Below, piece by piece: positions 1 through 5,991 of a DNA stretch of 6,912 bases. Each line of letters opens with the position of its first letter. Within the stretch, counting starts at the first letter, position 1. A program made the position numbers and the translations under genes. The DNA is from a bacterium (lineage in GTDB: Bacteria > AUK180 > JAQVHJ01), in NCBI GenBank assembly GCA_028696285.1, contig JAQVHJ010000126.1:1-6912 (forward strand), read 5' to 3'. Below the pieces are notes generated by a model that was not told where the DNA came from, searched no databases, and saw only the letters and a program-made list of their open reading frames with translations.

Positions 1-676
1 TTCCCAAACCCAAGAATTTAATCTCTCCCATCTGATAAACAAGCGCGAATTGAGGAACCATATAGATCATTCCGGGAACAAGCATTAACGCAAGAAAGAA
101 GTAAAATAATCCGTTCTTCCAGTAAAAATCTTTTTTTGCAAAAGCGTACCCGCCCATCGTTGTCAGGACTACCGTAAAAAGTCCCGAAAAAAAGGCGACA
201 ATAATTGAATTAACAAAAAATCTTTTAAATGGGAAATCTTTATTATTCCAGATATTTCTGAAATTATTCAATGTATAGAAATCCTTGAATGCATATTTGA
301 ACGGTTTAGTAATTTTAAACTTGAGTATCTCCGGTTTCTCTTTATACGGCACATCCGCAGCCCAATATGAATCGATCTTTTTGAGGATAAAAACATTACC
401 TTCGAACTCAAGTTCTGCATGTTTAACGGTGGGATTCTTAATTATCACTGCAAATCTATCCCCTTCAGCAAATACTATCTGGAACTCACCATCGGTTTCG
501 GACATATCACTGACTTTCTTCTCAAGATAATTTATTGTTCTCGGAAAGAACTGGTTTTTTAAAGCATATCCCTGTTCTTTTACTGAAGTAATTGTCATCC
601 AGAAAAAAGGTAGCAACTGAATGAATGTAAATATTATCAAAATCACATAGATAAAAGTTCGTTTAATAAATTTCAT
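1..676 (-). CDS. Carbohydrate ABC transporter permease, MalG/UgpE-type (3' end outside window)
   Basis: This is an inner-membrane permease subunit of a carbohydrate ABC importer, with its first 225 residues in the window. Helix 1 is at about residues 7-30 (ending LLPFFWMTIT). The family's usual 'TLxNFxxIWNN...FxNSIIVA' segment is at 135-161, helix 2 at about 155-178, the GGYAFAK motif at 175-181, and helix 3 with PGMIYMVPQF at 190-213. The EAA loop that docks on the ATPase would lie beyond the left edge and cannot be seen. Between helix 1 and the TLNNF segment there are about 100 residues, where MalG-type permeases usually have a few tens; residues 50-130 look beta-rich and soluble. The ATG at 674-676 overlaps the TGA of the upstream permease (ATGA), and an AGGAAG ribosome site lies 8 nt upstream inside that gene, so the two are probably translationally coupled. 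Family assignment is firm. The sugar is not determinable; maltodextrin is possible. Confidence 0.9.
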   Translation of the reverse strand, partial: MKFIKRTFIYVILIIFTFIQLLPFFWMTITSVKEQGYALKNQFFPRTINYLEKKVSDMSETDGEFQIVFAEGDRFAVIIKNPTVKHAELEFEGNVFILKKIDSYWAADVPYKEKPEILKFKITKPFKYAFKDFYTLNNFRNIWNNKDFPFKRFFVNSIIVAFFSGLFTVVLTTMGGYAFAKKDFYWKNGLFYFFLALMLVPGMIYMVPQFALVYQMGEIKFLGLG

Positions 677-1614
677 TCAGAACTTCCTATTATTTTCCTG
701 TTAATCATTGAAATAATCAAACCTACTATCAGCAGTAGATATGAGATTGCAGCGGAATAACCGTACTTCCCTATATTAAAGTTCTGATACAGATAGAATC
801 CCGAAACCTTAGTTGCGCCTTGTGTAGTTCCTATGAAAAAGGGGATATTCTTCACAACAAAATCCGGACCGCCGGAAGCATTCGTCATTGCATAAATCTC
901 CGTAAATGTATTAAGCGCACCTATTATCCCGACAGTTGCCATGAAAAAAATGATAGGTTTAACAAGGGGAATTGTAATAAATCTCAACTTATGAAACCAG
1001 GACGCCCCGTCAATGTCAGCCGCTTCATAGACCGATTCCGGAATATTCTGGATTGCTGTCAGGAAAAGGATCATTCCAAATCCGCACCCCTTTAATACCA
1101 TTACTAATGCAATTGTAAACAATGCAATAGAAGGGTTTCCCAGGAATCCCTTTTCCGAGAAAAATTGAATCCCGATATTATTCAGAAACTGGTCTATCAA
1201 TCCATATTTCGGCGCCAAGAGTAATGTCCATATTAATCCGACAACATAAACATCAAGAACATTCGGAAGAAAGTAAGAACTTCTGAAAAAAGAGTTCCCT
1301 TTAAATTTATTATTCAGAACGACAGCAAGTATTAAGGAGAGAAATATCCCTGTTGGAATAGTAAAAAGGCCATAGGCGAGACTTGTTACAAGAGACCACC
1401 AGAATTTATTGTCCAGGATTAATTTCACATAGTTTTCAAACCCCACGAACTTCATGTCTGAAAATATGTCATATAAATCGGTATAGACCGTGACCTTATG
1501 AAGAGATAAAATCAACGAATAGATAACCGGGTATGCGAGGAAAATTATAAATACCAGCATAAATGGCAACAGAAATAAAAATGCAATTAATGTATCTTTC
1601 GTTTTTTTCTTCAT
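673..1614 (-). CDS. Carbohydrate ABC transporter permease, MalF/UgpA-type
   Basis: This is the partner inner-membrane permease of the importer. Numbering from a possible TTG start at 1626 (317 aa), six hydrophobic segments can be seen at about 12-35, 76-105, 117-137, 167-190, 221-245 and 290-308. The EAA loop at 201-224 (EAADIDGASW...ITIPLVKP) is complete; in this family it contacts the ATPase. I prefer the ATG at 1612-1614 (313 aa): GAAGG lies 5 nt upstream of it, while the TTG at 1624-1626 has AAGG directly abutting it. The predicted transcription start near 1631 would also leave the TTG almost no leader. The gene overlaps the MalG-type gene by 4 nt. A consensus promoter drives it from 1638-1666. 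It appears to be first in its operon here, so the solute-binding protein and ATPase must be elsewhere. It resembles LacF/UgpA/MalF in general; the substrate is unknown. Confidence 0.93.
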   Translation of the reverse strand: MKKKTKDTLIAFLFLLPFMLVFIIFLAYPVIYSLILSLHKVTVYTDLYDIFSDMKFVGFENYVKLILDNKFWWSLVTSLAYGLFTIPTGIFLSLILAVVLNNKFKGNSFFRSSYFLPNVLDVYVVGLIWTLLLAPKYGLIDQFLNNIGIQFFSEKGFLGNPSIALFTIALVMVLKGCGFGMILFLTAIQNIPESVYEAADIDGASWFHKLRFITIPLVKPIIFFMATVGIIGALNTFTEIYAMTNASGGPDFVVKNIPFFIGTTQGATKVSGFYLYQNFNIGKYGYSAAISYLLLIVGLIISMINRKIIGSSE

Positions 1615-1637
1615 TTTTACCTTCAACCTTGATTTTC

Positions 1638-1666
1638 ATTATACCATAAAATAAAAAAATTATCAA
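1638..1666 (-). promoter_or_regulatory. Sigma70-type promoter for the permease operon
   Basis: On the minus strand TTGATA (1666 to 1661), a 17-bp spacer and TATAAT (1643 to 1638) form a near-perfect housekeeping promoter. The predicted start near 1631 leaves a leader of about 17 nt before the ATG at 1614, just enough for the GAAGG ribosome site. The -35 box is separated from the inverted-repeat element only by a run of nine T (1667-1675). Assigned by pattern only. Confidence 0.75.
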
Positions 1667-1675
1667 TTTTTTTTT

Positions 1676-1702
1676 AAGGTGCCGGCCCATGACATATGAC
1701 AT
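1676..1702 (+). repeat. Left arm of the 27-bp perfect inverted repeat
   Basis: It begins AAGGTGCCGGCCC and ends with ATGACAT in two tandem copies. It matches the reverse complement of 1774-1800 with no mismatch. Complementarity stops at the next inner bases (1703/1773 allow only a G-T pair, 1704/1772 do not pair) and at the outer bases. Confidence 0.95.
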
Positions 1703-1773
1703 GATTCTTTATTGTAACTAAGCGCCTTTTCAATTCGAATTTCTTAAATCTTATAAATGTTAAAAATATCCCT

Positions 1774-1800
1774 ATGTCATATGTCATGGGCCGGCACCTT
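1774..1800 (-). repeat. Right arm of the 27-bp perfect inverted repeat
   Basis: It reads ATGTCAT twice in tandem, then GGGCCGGCACCTT, and pairs completely with 1676-1702. It is followed directly by TTTT and, 6 bp on, by the -35 box of the rightward promoter. Confidence 0.95.
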
Positions 1801-1806
1801 TTTTAC

Positions 1807-1835
1807 TTTACAAAACGTTATTTTTATGTTATAAT
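1807..1835 (+). promoter_or_regulatory. Sigma70-type extended -10 promoter for the YprB operon
   Basis: TTTACA (1807-1812), a 17-bp spacer and TATAAT (1830-1835), with TG at 1827-1828 giving an extended -10 (TGnTATAAT). The predicted start is near 1842, about 20 nt before the TTG start codon at 1863. Assigned by pattern; the box quality and spacing are close to ideal. Confidence 0.78.
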
Positions 1836-1862
1836 TTATTAATAATTTGTAAAGAGGTTAAA

Positions 1863-3080
1863 TTGAACAAAGAAGAAATCGAACGGTTAAGAAAGCTTAT
1901 AAAAAACATAGAAAACAGCGAACACAGTGTCAAGACATCTATGCAGAATGTTCAATCAGTAACCCTGCCGGGAACTGAAGTTAAGAATGAATTCGGGTCT
2001 TTCTTTCTGATTGAAAATAAATACCCTCTTAACCACACTCACGGCAAGATTCAATTTAATGAGATCTTTTCGATTAATAAAAAATTTCTTTCCTTGATCG
2101 GGAAAGACGACCGGTTCAATGATATTGACATCAAGGAGATTGCCTTTATAGACACGGAATCAACCGGTATTTCCGGCTCGGGAACATATCTCTTCCTTAT
2201 CGGTATCGGCTATTTTACTGAAACTGAATATATCTTACGTCAGTATTTAATGCGTGACTTTAATGAAGAAGAGCCGATGCTCAGGGATATTGATTCATTT
2301 CTCGATAATTTCCAGGCATTCATCAGCTTCAATGGAAAGACTTTTGATATCCCGAACATTGAAACCAGGTTAATCCTTTCAAGAATCATTAAAGATATCC
2401 GCGATTATCCGCATTTAGACCTGCTTCATCCAGCGCGGCGTTTGTGGAAGCGGAGGCTCGATGCTTTTAACCTGACTTTCCTCGAAGAGAATCTTCTCTC
2501 TTTTTACAGGGAAGATGATATCCCTTCTGAACAGATACCAATGATCTATTTCAGTTACATTAGAACAAAAAACCCTTACCAGATCAGGAAAGTAATTGAA
2601 CATAACACTTACGACATTATTTCAATGATAGGAATTCTTATAAAGGAATGTTCTGTCATCTCTGATTATTTTGCTCAACCCTATGATATAATGTTCAATG
2701 TAGGAAGATTTTATGAAAACCTTAATCAGCAGAATGTTGCAATGGAAATATTTACGAAGTTATTCGAATCAGAGAACATCTGCGTGAAGGAATTTTTTAT
2801 TAAAGGCAGCTGCAGATTAGCGCATCTTTTGAAAAAGATGCAGTTAAAGGATGATTCAATTGAAGTCTGGGAAAAATTAATCAGTTATTCCTCTGAAATC
2901 GGGCCGGAGCCTTATCTTGAACTTGCGAAATTTTATGAGCACCATAAGAGAGATATCCCTGCAGCCTTGAAAACCGTTAAGGAAGGAATTGATTTCTGTT
3001 CCAAGAACAGGAATTATTCTGAATATTTAGACGACTTAAATAACAGGTTTGAACGATTACAAACAAAAAATTCAAATTAA
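1863..3080 (+). CDS. YprB-type protein: RNase H-like (DEDD) exonuclease domain plus TPR repeats
   Basis: A 405-residue cytosolic protein with no signal peptide or membrane segment. The N-terminal half is a DnaQ/RNase H-like exonuclease fold with all three motifs in order: ExoI IAFIDTEST (D97, E99), ExoII SFNGKTFDIPN (N157, D162) and ExoIII HNTYDIISM (H247, D251). These residues would bind the two catalytic metal ions, so the domain looks active. Residues 273-400 are helical, with TPR-like repeats such as NVAMEIFTKLF and DIPAALKTVKEGIDF. This architecture is that of the YprB family, whose nucleic-acid substrate, as far as I know, is not established. The start is TTG, supported by AAAGAGG 5 nt upstream and by the extended -10 promoter at 1807-1835. 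It is first in a probable two-gene operon; the next start lies 15 nt after its stop. Confidence 0.88.
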   Translation: MNKEEIERLRKLIKNIENSEHSVKTSMQNVQSVTLPGTEVKNEFGSFFLIENKYPLNHTHGKIQFNEIFSINKKFLSLIGKDDRFNDIDIKEIAFIDTESTGISGSGTYLFLIGIGYFTETEYILRQYLMRDFNEEEPMLRDIDSFLDNFQAFISFNGKTFDIPNIETRLILSRIIKDIRDYPHLDLLHPARRLWKRRLDAFNLTFLEENLLSFYREDDIPSEQIPMIYFSYIRTKNPYQIRKVIEHNTYDIISMIGILIKECSVISDYFAQPYDIMFNVGRFYENLNQQNVAMEIFTKLFESENICVKEFFIKGSCRLAHLLKKMQLKDDSIEVWEKLISYSSEIGPEPYLELAKFYEHHKRDIPAALKTVKEGIDFCSKNRNYSEYLDDLNNRFERLQTKNSN

Positions 3081-3095
3081 AAGGAGGTGGCATAA

Positions 3096-3350
3096 ATGTT
3101 AGCCATTCTATTCGGAATTATTGCAATTGTTGGCGGAGTTCTCTTGTTAGCATTGACCGATCCCAACACTTGGTGGCAGGCATTTAAAGATGTCGTTCAG
3201 GGGTCTATTCCCCCATTCTTAGTATTTATTGGTTTCATCTCAATCTTTATCGGAATCGGAAATATTAAAGATAAGATAGCCGAAAAGAAGGAAAGAGAAG
3301 AAGAAGAAAAGGAAATGAAGGAAGCCGAGAAAGAAAAGAAATCAGAATAA
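3096..3350 (+). CDS. Small two-helix membrane protein with charged C-terminal tail (hypothetical)
   Basis: An 84-residue protein I do not recognise. A hydrophobic helix spans residues 2-20, a short loop with a tryptophan pair (NTWWQAFKD) follows, and a second helix spans about 37-56 (PPFLVFIGFISIFIGIG). Residues 58-84 are almost entirely Lys and Glu (IKDKIAEKKEREEEEKEMKE) and probably form one charged helix. With two membrane spans, both ends should lie on the same side, probably the cytoplasm given the Lys-rich tail. The start is secure: GGAGG at 3083-3087 lies 8 nt before the ATG. It follows the YprB-type gene by 15 nt and has no promoter of its own, so the two are likely co-transcribed. 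A link to the exonuclease, for example recruiting it to the membrane, is speculation. Confidence 0.75.
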   Translation: MLAILFGIIAIVGGVLLLALTDPNTWWQAFKDVVQGSIPPFLVFIGFISIFIGIGNIKDKIAEKKEREEEEKEMKEAEKEKKSE

Positions 3351-3364
3351 TCCCAGTATTAATA

Positions 3365-3387
3365 CGGGGTGCATAAAAACCACCCCG
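3365..3387 (+). terminator. GC-rich hairpin after the YprB operon (possible weak terminator)
   Basis: CGGGGTG (3365-3371) pairs with CACCCCG (3381-3387) across a 9-nt loop. It lies 15 nt after the stop of the small membrane protein. The following CTTCCTTCT is pyrimidine-rich but not a true U run, so termination may be partial. Its GGGG also takes part in an alternative hairpin just upstream. Confidence 0.45.
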
Positions 3388-3447
3388 CTTCCTTCTAAAA
3401 TAATCAAGAATTAAATTCCGTATATTTCTATAAAAGGAGTAACCCTG

Positions 3448-4593
3448 ATGAAGAACAGGTCAAAACTGTTTTTCGAATTAGTATTAATTTTTATGTTTAC
3501 AATACCCTGCTTTTCTTTTCTGGATCCACTATATGATCTGAACCGACAGGGTAACCACGAATTTATGAGAAGGGATATTGAGAATGCTTTCAGCTTTTAT
3601 GATAAAGCTTTGGAGATCAATAATACCCATCCGAAAATAATTTATAATCAGGCAAACACTCTTTACAAATCAAAGAACTATGAAGAAGCCATACAGATGT
3701 ATAACAAATCAAAGGATAATCTCAATTATTTAAAAAAGGAGGAAGACAGAAGAAACCTTCATTTTAAATTACTTCATAATATAGGTAATTGTCATTTTAA
3801 TAAATATGAATTTGAAGAAGCAATTAAAAATTATGAAGATGCATTAAAAATAAATCCGGAAGCTGAAGATACTAAATTCAATCTTGAATTGGCAAAGAAA
3901 ATGCTCGAAGAACAGCAGAAACAGCAGGAACAGAATCAGCAGAATCAACAGCAGCAGAAAAACCAACAGCAACAAAACCAAAATCAAAATCAAAACCAGA
4001 ACCAGAATCAAAATCAGGAACAGAAGGACAGCCCCAATCAGAATCAGAGTAATGAACAGAACCAACAACAGCAGCAGAACCAAAACGAACAAAAACAGAA
4101 TCCGCAAAATAATCAGAATCAACCGGAACAGCAGAATCAAGACCAGCAACAAAATCAGCAGCAACAAAATCAACAGCAGAACCAAAATCAACAGCAGAAT
4201 CAAGATCAAAATCAACAAAATCAGCAGAATCAGAATGGGCAGCAGCCGAATCAGCCGCAGCAGAACCAAAATCAGAATGGAGAAAAACCGAATCAGAATC
4301 AGCCTGAACAGGAAAAAGATGGGCAGCAGAATCAAAATGATTCAGGAACTGACCAGCCTGCATCTTTCGGGGAACATGATTTTGATAAAAAACTTCCCCA
4401 GCTTTCCGATTCACAGATAGAAAAGATCCTGAAAGATTATCTTCAGGATGAGAATAAACAGACCAAAAAAAACTACCAGCGTTTTCCAAATAAACAGAAA
4501 GATATCTTTAATATGTCCCCGGAAGAGATAATGGAATTATTCAGTTCAGAAATGGGATTTGAAAATCCGAATAGTGATAAAAAAGACTGGTAA
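3448..4593 (+). CDS. Exported TPR protein with long Gln/Asn-rich tract, BatC-like
   Basis: A 381-residue protein with an N-terminal hydrophobic signal or anchor (about residues 7-24). Cys21 is preceded by TIP, a poor lipobox. TPR repeats cover about 29-62, 63-92 and 107-140; the last (KYEFEEAIKNYEDALKINPEA) is near consensus. Residues 156-298 are about 78% Gln plus Asn, with only scattered E, K, D, P, G and S and no hydrophobic or aromatic residue. The C-terminal part (319-350: LSDSQIEKILKDYLQDENKQ...) resembles the end of BatC-type TPR proteins, which usually sit in Bat operons with MoxR ATPase, DUF58 and von Willebrand A proteins. None of these is in this window. GGAG lies 8 nt before the ATG. 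The gene is convergent with the lipoprotein gene, with 9 bp between stop codons. The TPR and export calls are firm; the BatC relation is moderate, from memory of the family. Confidence 0.82.
   Translation: MKNRSKLFFELVLIFMFTIPCFSFLDPLYDLNRQGNHEFMRRDIENAFSFYDKALEINNTHPKIIYNQANTLYKSKNYEEAIQMYNKSKDNLNYLKKEEDRRNLHFKLLHNIGNCHFNKYEFEEAIKNYEDALKINPEAEDTKFNLELAKKMLEEQQKQQEQNQQNQQQQKNQQQQNQNQNQNQNQNQNQEQKDSPNQNQSNEQNQQQQQNQNEQKQNPQNNQNQPEQQNQDQQQNQQQQNQQQNQNQQQNQDQNQQNQQNQNGQQPNQPQQNQNQNGEKPNQNQPEQEKDGQQNQNDSGTDQPASFGEHDFDKKLPQLSDSQIEKILKDYLQDENKQTKKNYQRFPNKQKDIFNMSPEEIMELFSSEMGFENPNSDKKDW
3910..4344 (+). repeat. Low-complexity tract encoding the Gln/Asn-rich linker
   Basis: About 145 codons, mostly CAG, CAA, AAT and AAC in irregular order. 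Runs such as NQNQNQNQNQNQNQ (177-190) and QQQQ blocks alternate. Because synonymous codons are mixed, the DNA is not an exact short tandem repeat, which suggests the composition is kept at the protein level rather than being a recent slippage product. The bias also opens long empty reading frames on both strands here. Confidence 0.9.
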
Positions 4594-4602
4594 TATTTCT
4601 AA

Positions 4603-5985
4603 TTAATTCTTATTAACATAATTAGTAGAGCAATCAAGATCCGCGGTAGAGCTCCAATCTCCTGCTGTACCATTCCAATCATCAGAAGGATTATTAATTG
4701 TATCTCTTGCATTGTCTGTGCCTCCATTTCCTGTTGACCATACCTCCAGCCAGATTTGAGAAGGATTTCCCAAAGACGATTTACTTATCTCGTATTCCAC
4801 AATACTTATCGTTCCTGTACTCAATGCAGCAAGCACAGGATAGGTCGGGCCTGTCCATGAAGAACCGTTCCATGAGTACAATTGAGTGTCGCTGGAAGCA
4901 TAAAACGGGGTCTGGTCAACCCAGCAATATAAGGCATACTCCGGTTTATGCGGATTATTTACAACTACGGCACGGCCCCAGGCATCTGAGGTTGCACCGC
5001 TGTCATTGGTATTATCAACATCTATATAAATCGCATATTTTCCCCAATTTGAAGCACCGCTTATGTCCTTATCAATAGTAAATAAAATATAATAATTATC
5101 TGTGTCGTCATATACATATAGATCCACCAGATCCATCTCATCATTTCCCCCGCCATCTGTATTCGGATCGGAAGTAAGCGGAGTACCATATATTGAATCT
5201 ATTACGCCATCAATAATAATTTGGTCACTTACAGAAACAGAGCTTAATGTAATAGGGGCATCTTCAGGATAAACTGAAATGTTCCCGGAATCATCCCTTG
5301 CTTCAAAATAATAATTTATTACACCTTCAGCATTTGGATTTTTAATGGTTGAAATATAGGTGTCATCTGTAGAGATATTCAGTGTTTCTATTATCTCTGT
5401 ATTTGTTCCGCCGGCATCATCCCAATAGTGAACCTTAACCCATGAAATTGTCCCGTCTTCATCTGTTACATTACAGGTAAAAATCAATGAATCATTTATT
5501 GAAATAGAAGAGACCGTACCGTTAATAATATTCGGGTAATATCCCCGTGATTCAACGGAATAACTTTTGTCCTTGTCATTAAACCTGAATAGAAAAATTC
5601 CTGGACTGTCAATCGTAAGAATAATATTTCCGCCCCAAAGTTCGGCAGTTCCGAAAATTACTTCAGGCGCTGTCCCTGAATCAGGCGTTTCATTATCCCC
5701 GAAATTATCATTATCCCAGGAATACCCGGTTGCAAATTTAAATTCATAAGATCCTGCGCTAAGTACGACTGTTTTTTCCCAAACATATTCACCCTTAAAG
5801 ATCATATTATTCGCAGCGTTTGAAATCTCCCAATTATTAAACCCGCCCATTAACTGGACTGATGAATATGTCCTGCTTACGCCTTTCGTAATAGTCGGGG
5901 TAAACGGGTTCTCCTTATCACAGCTTAAGATAAATCCTGCAGATAATATGACAAGTAAAATTAAAAAATAAATTATTCTTTTCAT
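4603..5985 (-). CDS. Lipoprotein with starch-binding, Ig-like and CBM9/DOMON-like modules
   Basis: A 460-residue predicted envelope lipoprotein. A signal peptide (KR, then hydrophobic 4-19) ends in FILSC, giving lipid-modified Cys22. Residues 43-146 look like an alpha-glucan-binding module of the CBM48/SusE type: VQLMGGFNNWE (W52), W69, the aGSYEFKFA strand (78-85), W90 and WGGN (117-120). Residues 155-248 are Ig/FnIII-like (DSLIFTCNVTDEDGTISWVKVHYWDD...YYFEARDDSGN). Residues 255-445 (IIIDGVIDSIYG...DLVDLYVYDDTDNYYILFTID...) resemble the CBM9/DOMON-like C-terminal modules of pullulanase-type proteins and are rich in Asp. No catalytic domain is visible, so it probably binds starch or glycogen at the cell surface, as SusE/SusF do. 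The start has GGGAG about 10 nt upstream, within the end of the preceding gene; the gap between genes is 6 nt. The surface location is inferred. Confidence 0.83.
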   Translation of the reverse strand: MKRIIYFLILLVILSAGFILSCDKENPFTPTITKGVSRTYSSVQLMGGFNNWEISNAANNMIFKGEYVWEKTVVLSAGSYEFKFATGYSWDNDNFGDNETPDSGTAPEVIFGTAELWGGNIILTIDSPGIFLFRFNDKDKSYSVESRGYYPNIINGTVSSISINDSLIFTCNVTDEDGTISWVKVHYWDDAGGTNTEIIETLNISTDDTYISTIKNPNAEGVINYYFEARDDSGNISVYPEDAPITLSSVSVSDQIIIDGVIDSIYGTPLTSDPNTDGGGNDEMDLVDLYVYDDTDNYYILFTIDKDISGASNWGKYAIYIDVDNTNDSGATSDAWGRAVVVNNPHKPEYALYCWVDQTPFYASSDTQLYSWNGSSWTGPTYPVLAALSTGTISIVEYEISKSSLGNPSQIWLEVWSTGNGGTDNARDTINNPSDDWNGTAGDWSSTADLDCSTNYVNKN

Positions 5986-5991
5986 TATAAC

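Larger units (their letters stand above)
1676..1800. mobile_element. 125-bp MITE-like element with perfect 27-bp terminal inverted repeats
   Basis: The arms 1676-1702 and 1774-1800 are exact reverse complements over all 27 positions. Each contains the palindrome GCCGGC and a tandem 7-mer (ATGACAT twice in the left arm). The 71-bp interior is AT-rich and has no ORF, but a 10-bp palindrome AATTCGAATT at 1732-1741 lies within about 2 bp of the centre. The element sits between two outward-facing promoters, so neither gene's transcript should include it; this argues against a terminator or attenuator. Size, perfect terminal repeats and lack of coding capacity fit a miniature inverted-repeat transposable element or a REP-like palindrome. 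Both ends adjoin T runs (nine T on the left, four on the right), so a target duplication cannot be resolved. A paired operator for the divergent genes is the main alternative. Confidence 0.6.

Noticed and set aside
285..530. 81-codon plus-strand frame at the left end
   Set aside because: It lies opposite the MalG-type permease, whose frame is open over all 225 visible codons and carries family motifs. The plus-strand frame has no ribosome site or recognisable content.
1615..1626. TTG at 1624-1626 as start of the MalF-type permease
   Set aside because: AAGG abuts the TTG with no spacing and the predicted transcription start is only about 5 nt away, while the ATG at 1612-1614 has GAAGG at the usual distance. 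It remains possible.
1496..1702. 68-codon minus-strand frame running from the left repeat arm into the permease gene
   Set aside because: It overlaps the MalF-type gene in another phase and passes through the promoter; the permease frame has a better ribosome site and full family motifs.
1676..1800. Bidirectional intrinsic terminator or CRISPR-like repeat pair
   Set aside because: The flanking genes diverge from promoters outside the element, so no transcript needs to end there. There are only two arms, in inverted rather than direct orientation, with a 71-bp interior.
3468..3513. Lipoprotein signal at Cys21 of the BatC-like protein
   Set aside because: The residues before the cysteine (TIP) do not fit a lipobox; ordinary signal cleavage or membrane anchoring is as likely.
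3844..4489. Long open frames in other phases and on the opposite strand across the Gln/Asn tract
   Set aside because: They are artefacts of the CAG/CAA/AAT codon bias: the products are runs of Leu/Ile, Asp/Ser/Ala or Arg/Ile/Asn, with no family resemblance, whereas the plus-strand frame has a signal segment, TPRs and a ribosome site.
4599..4625. AT-only hairpin CTAATTA/TAATTAG at the convergent gene ends
   Set aside because: Seven A/T-rich pairs with a 13-nt loop and no U run on either strand are too weak to call a terminator in AT-rich DNA, and most of it is within the lipoprotein coding end.
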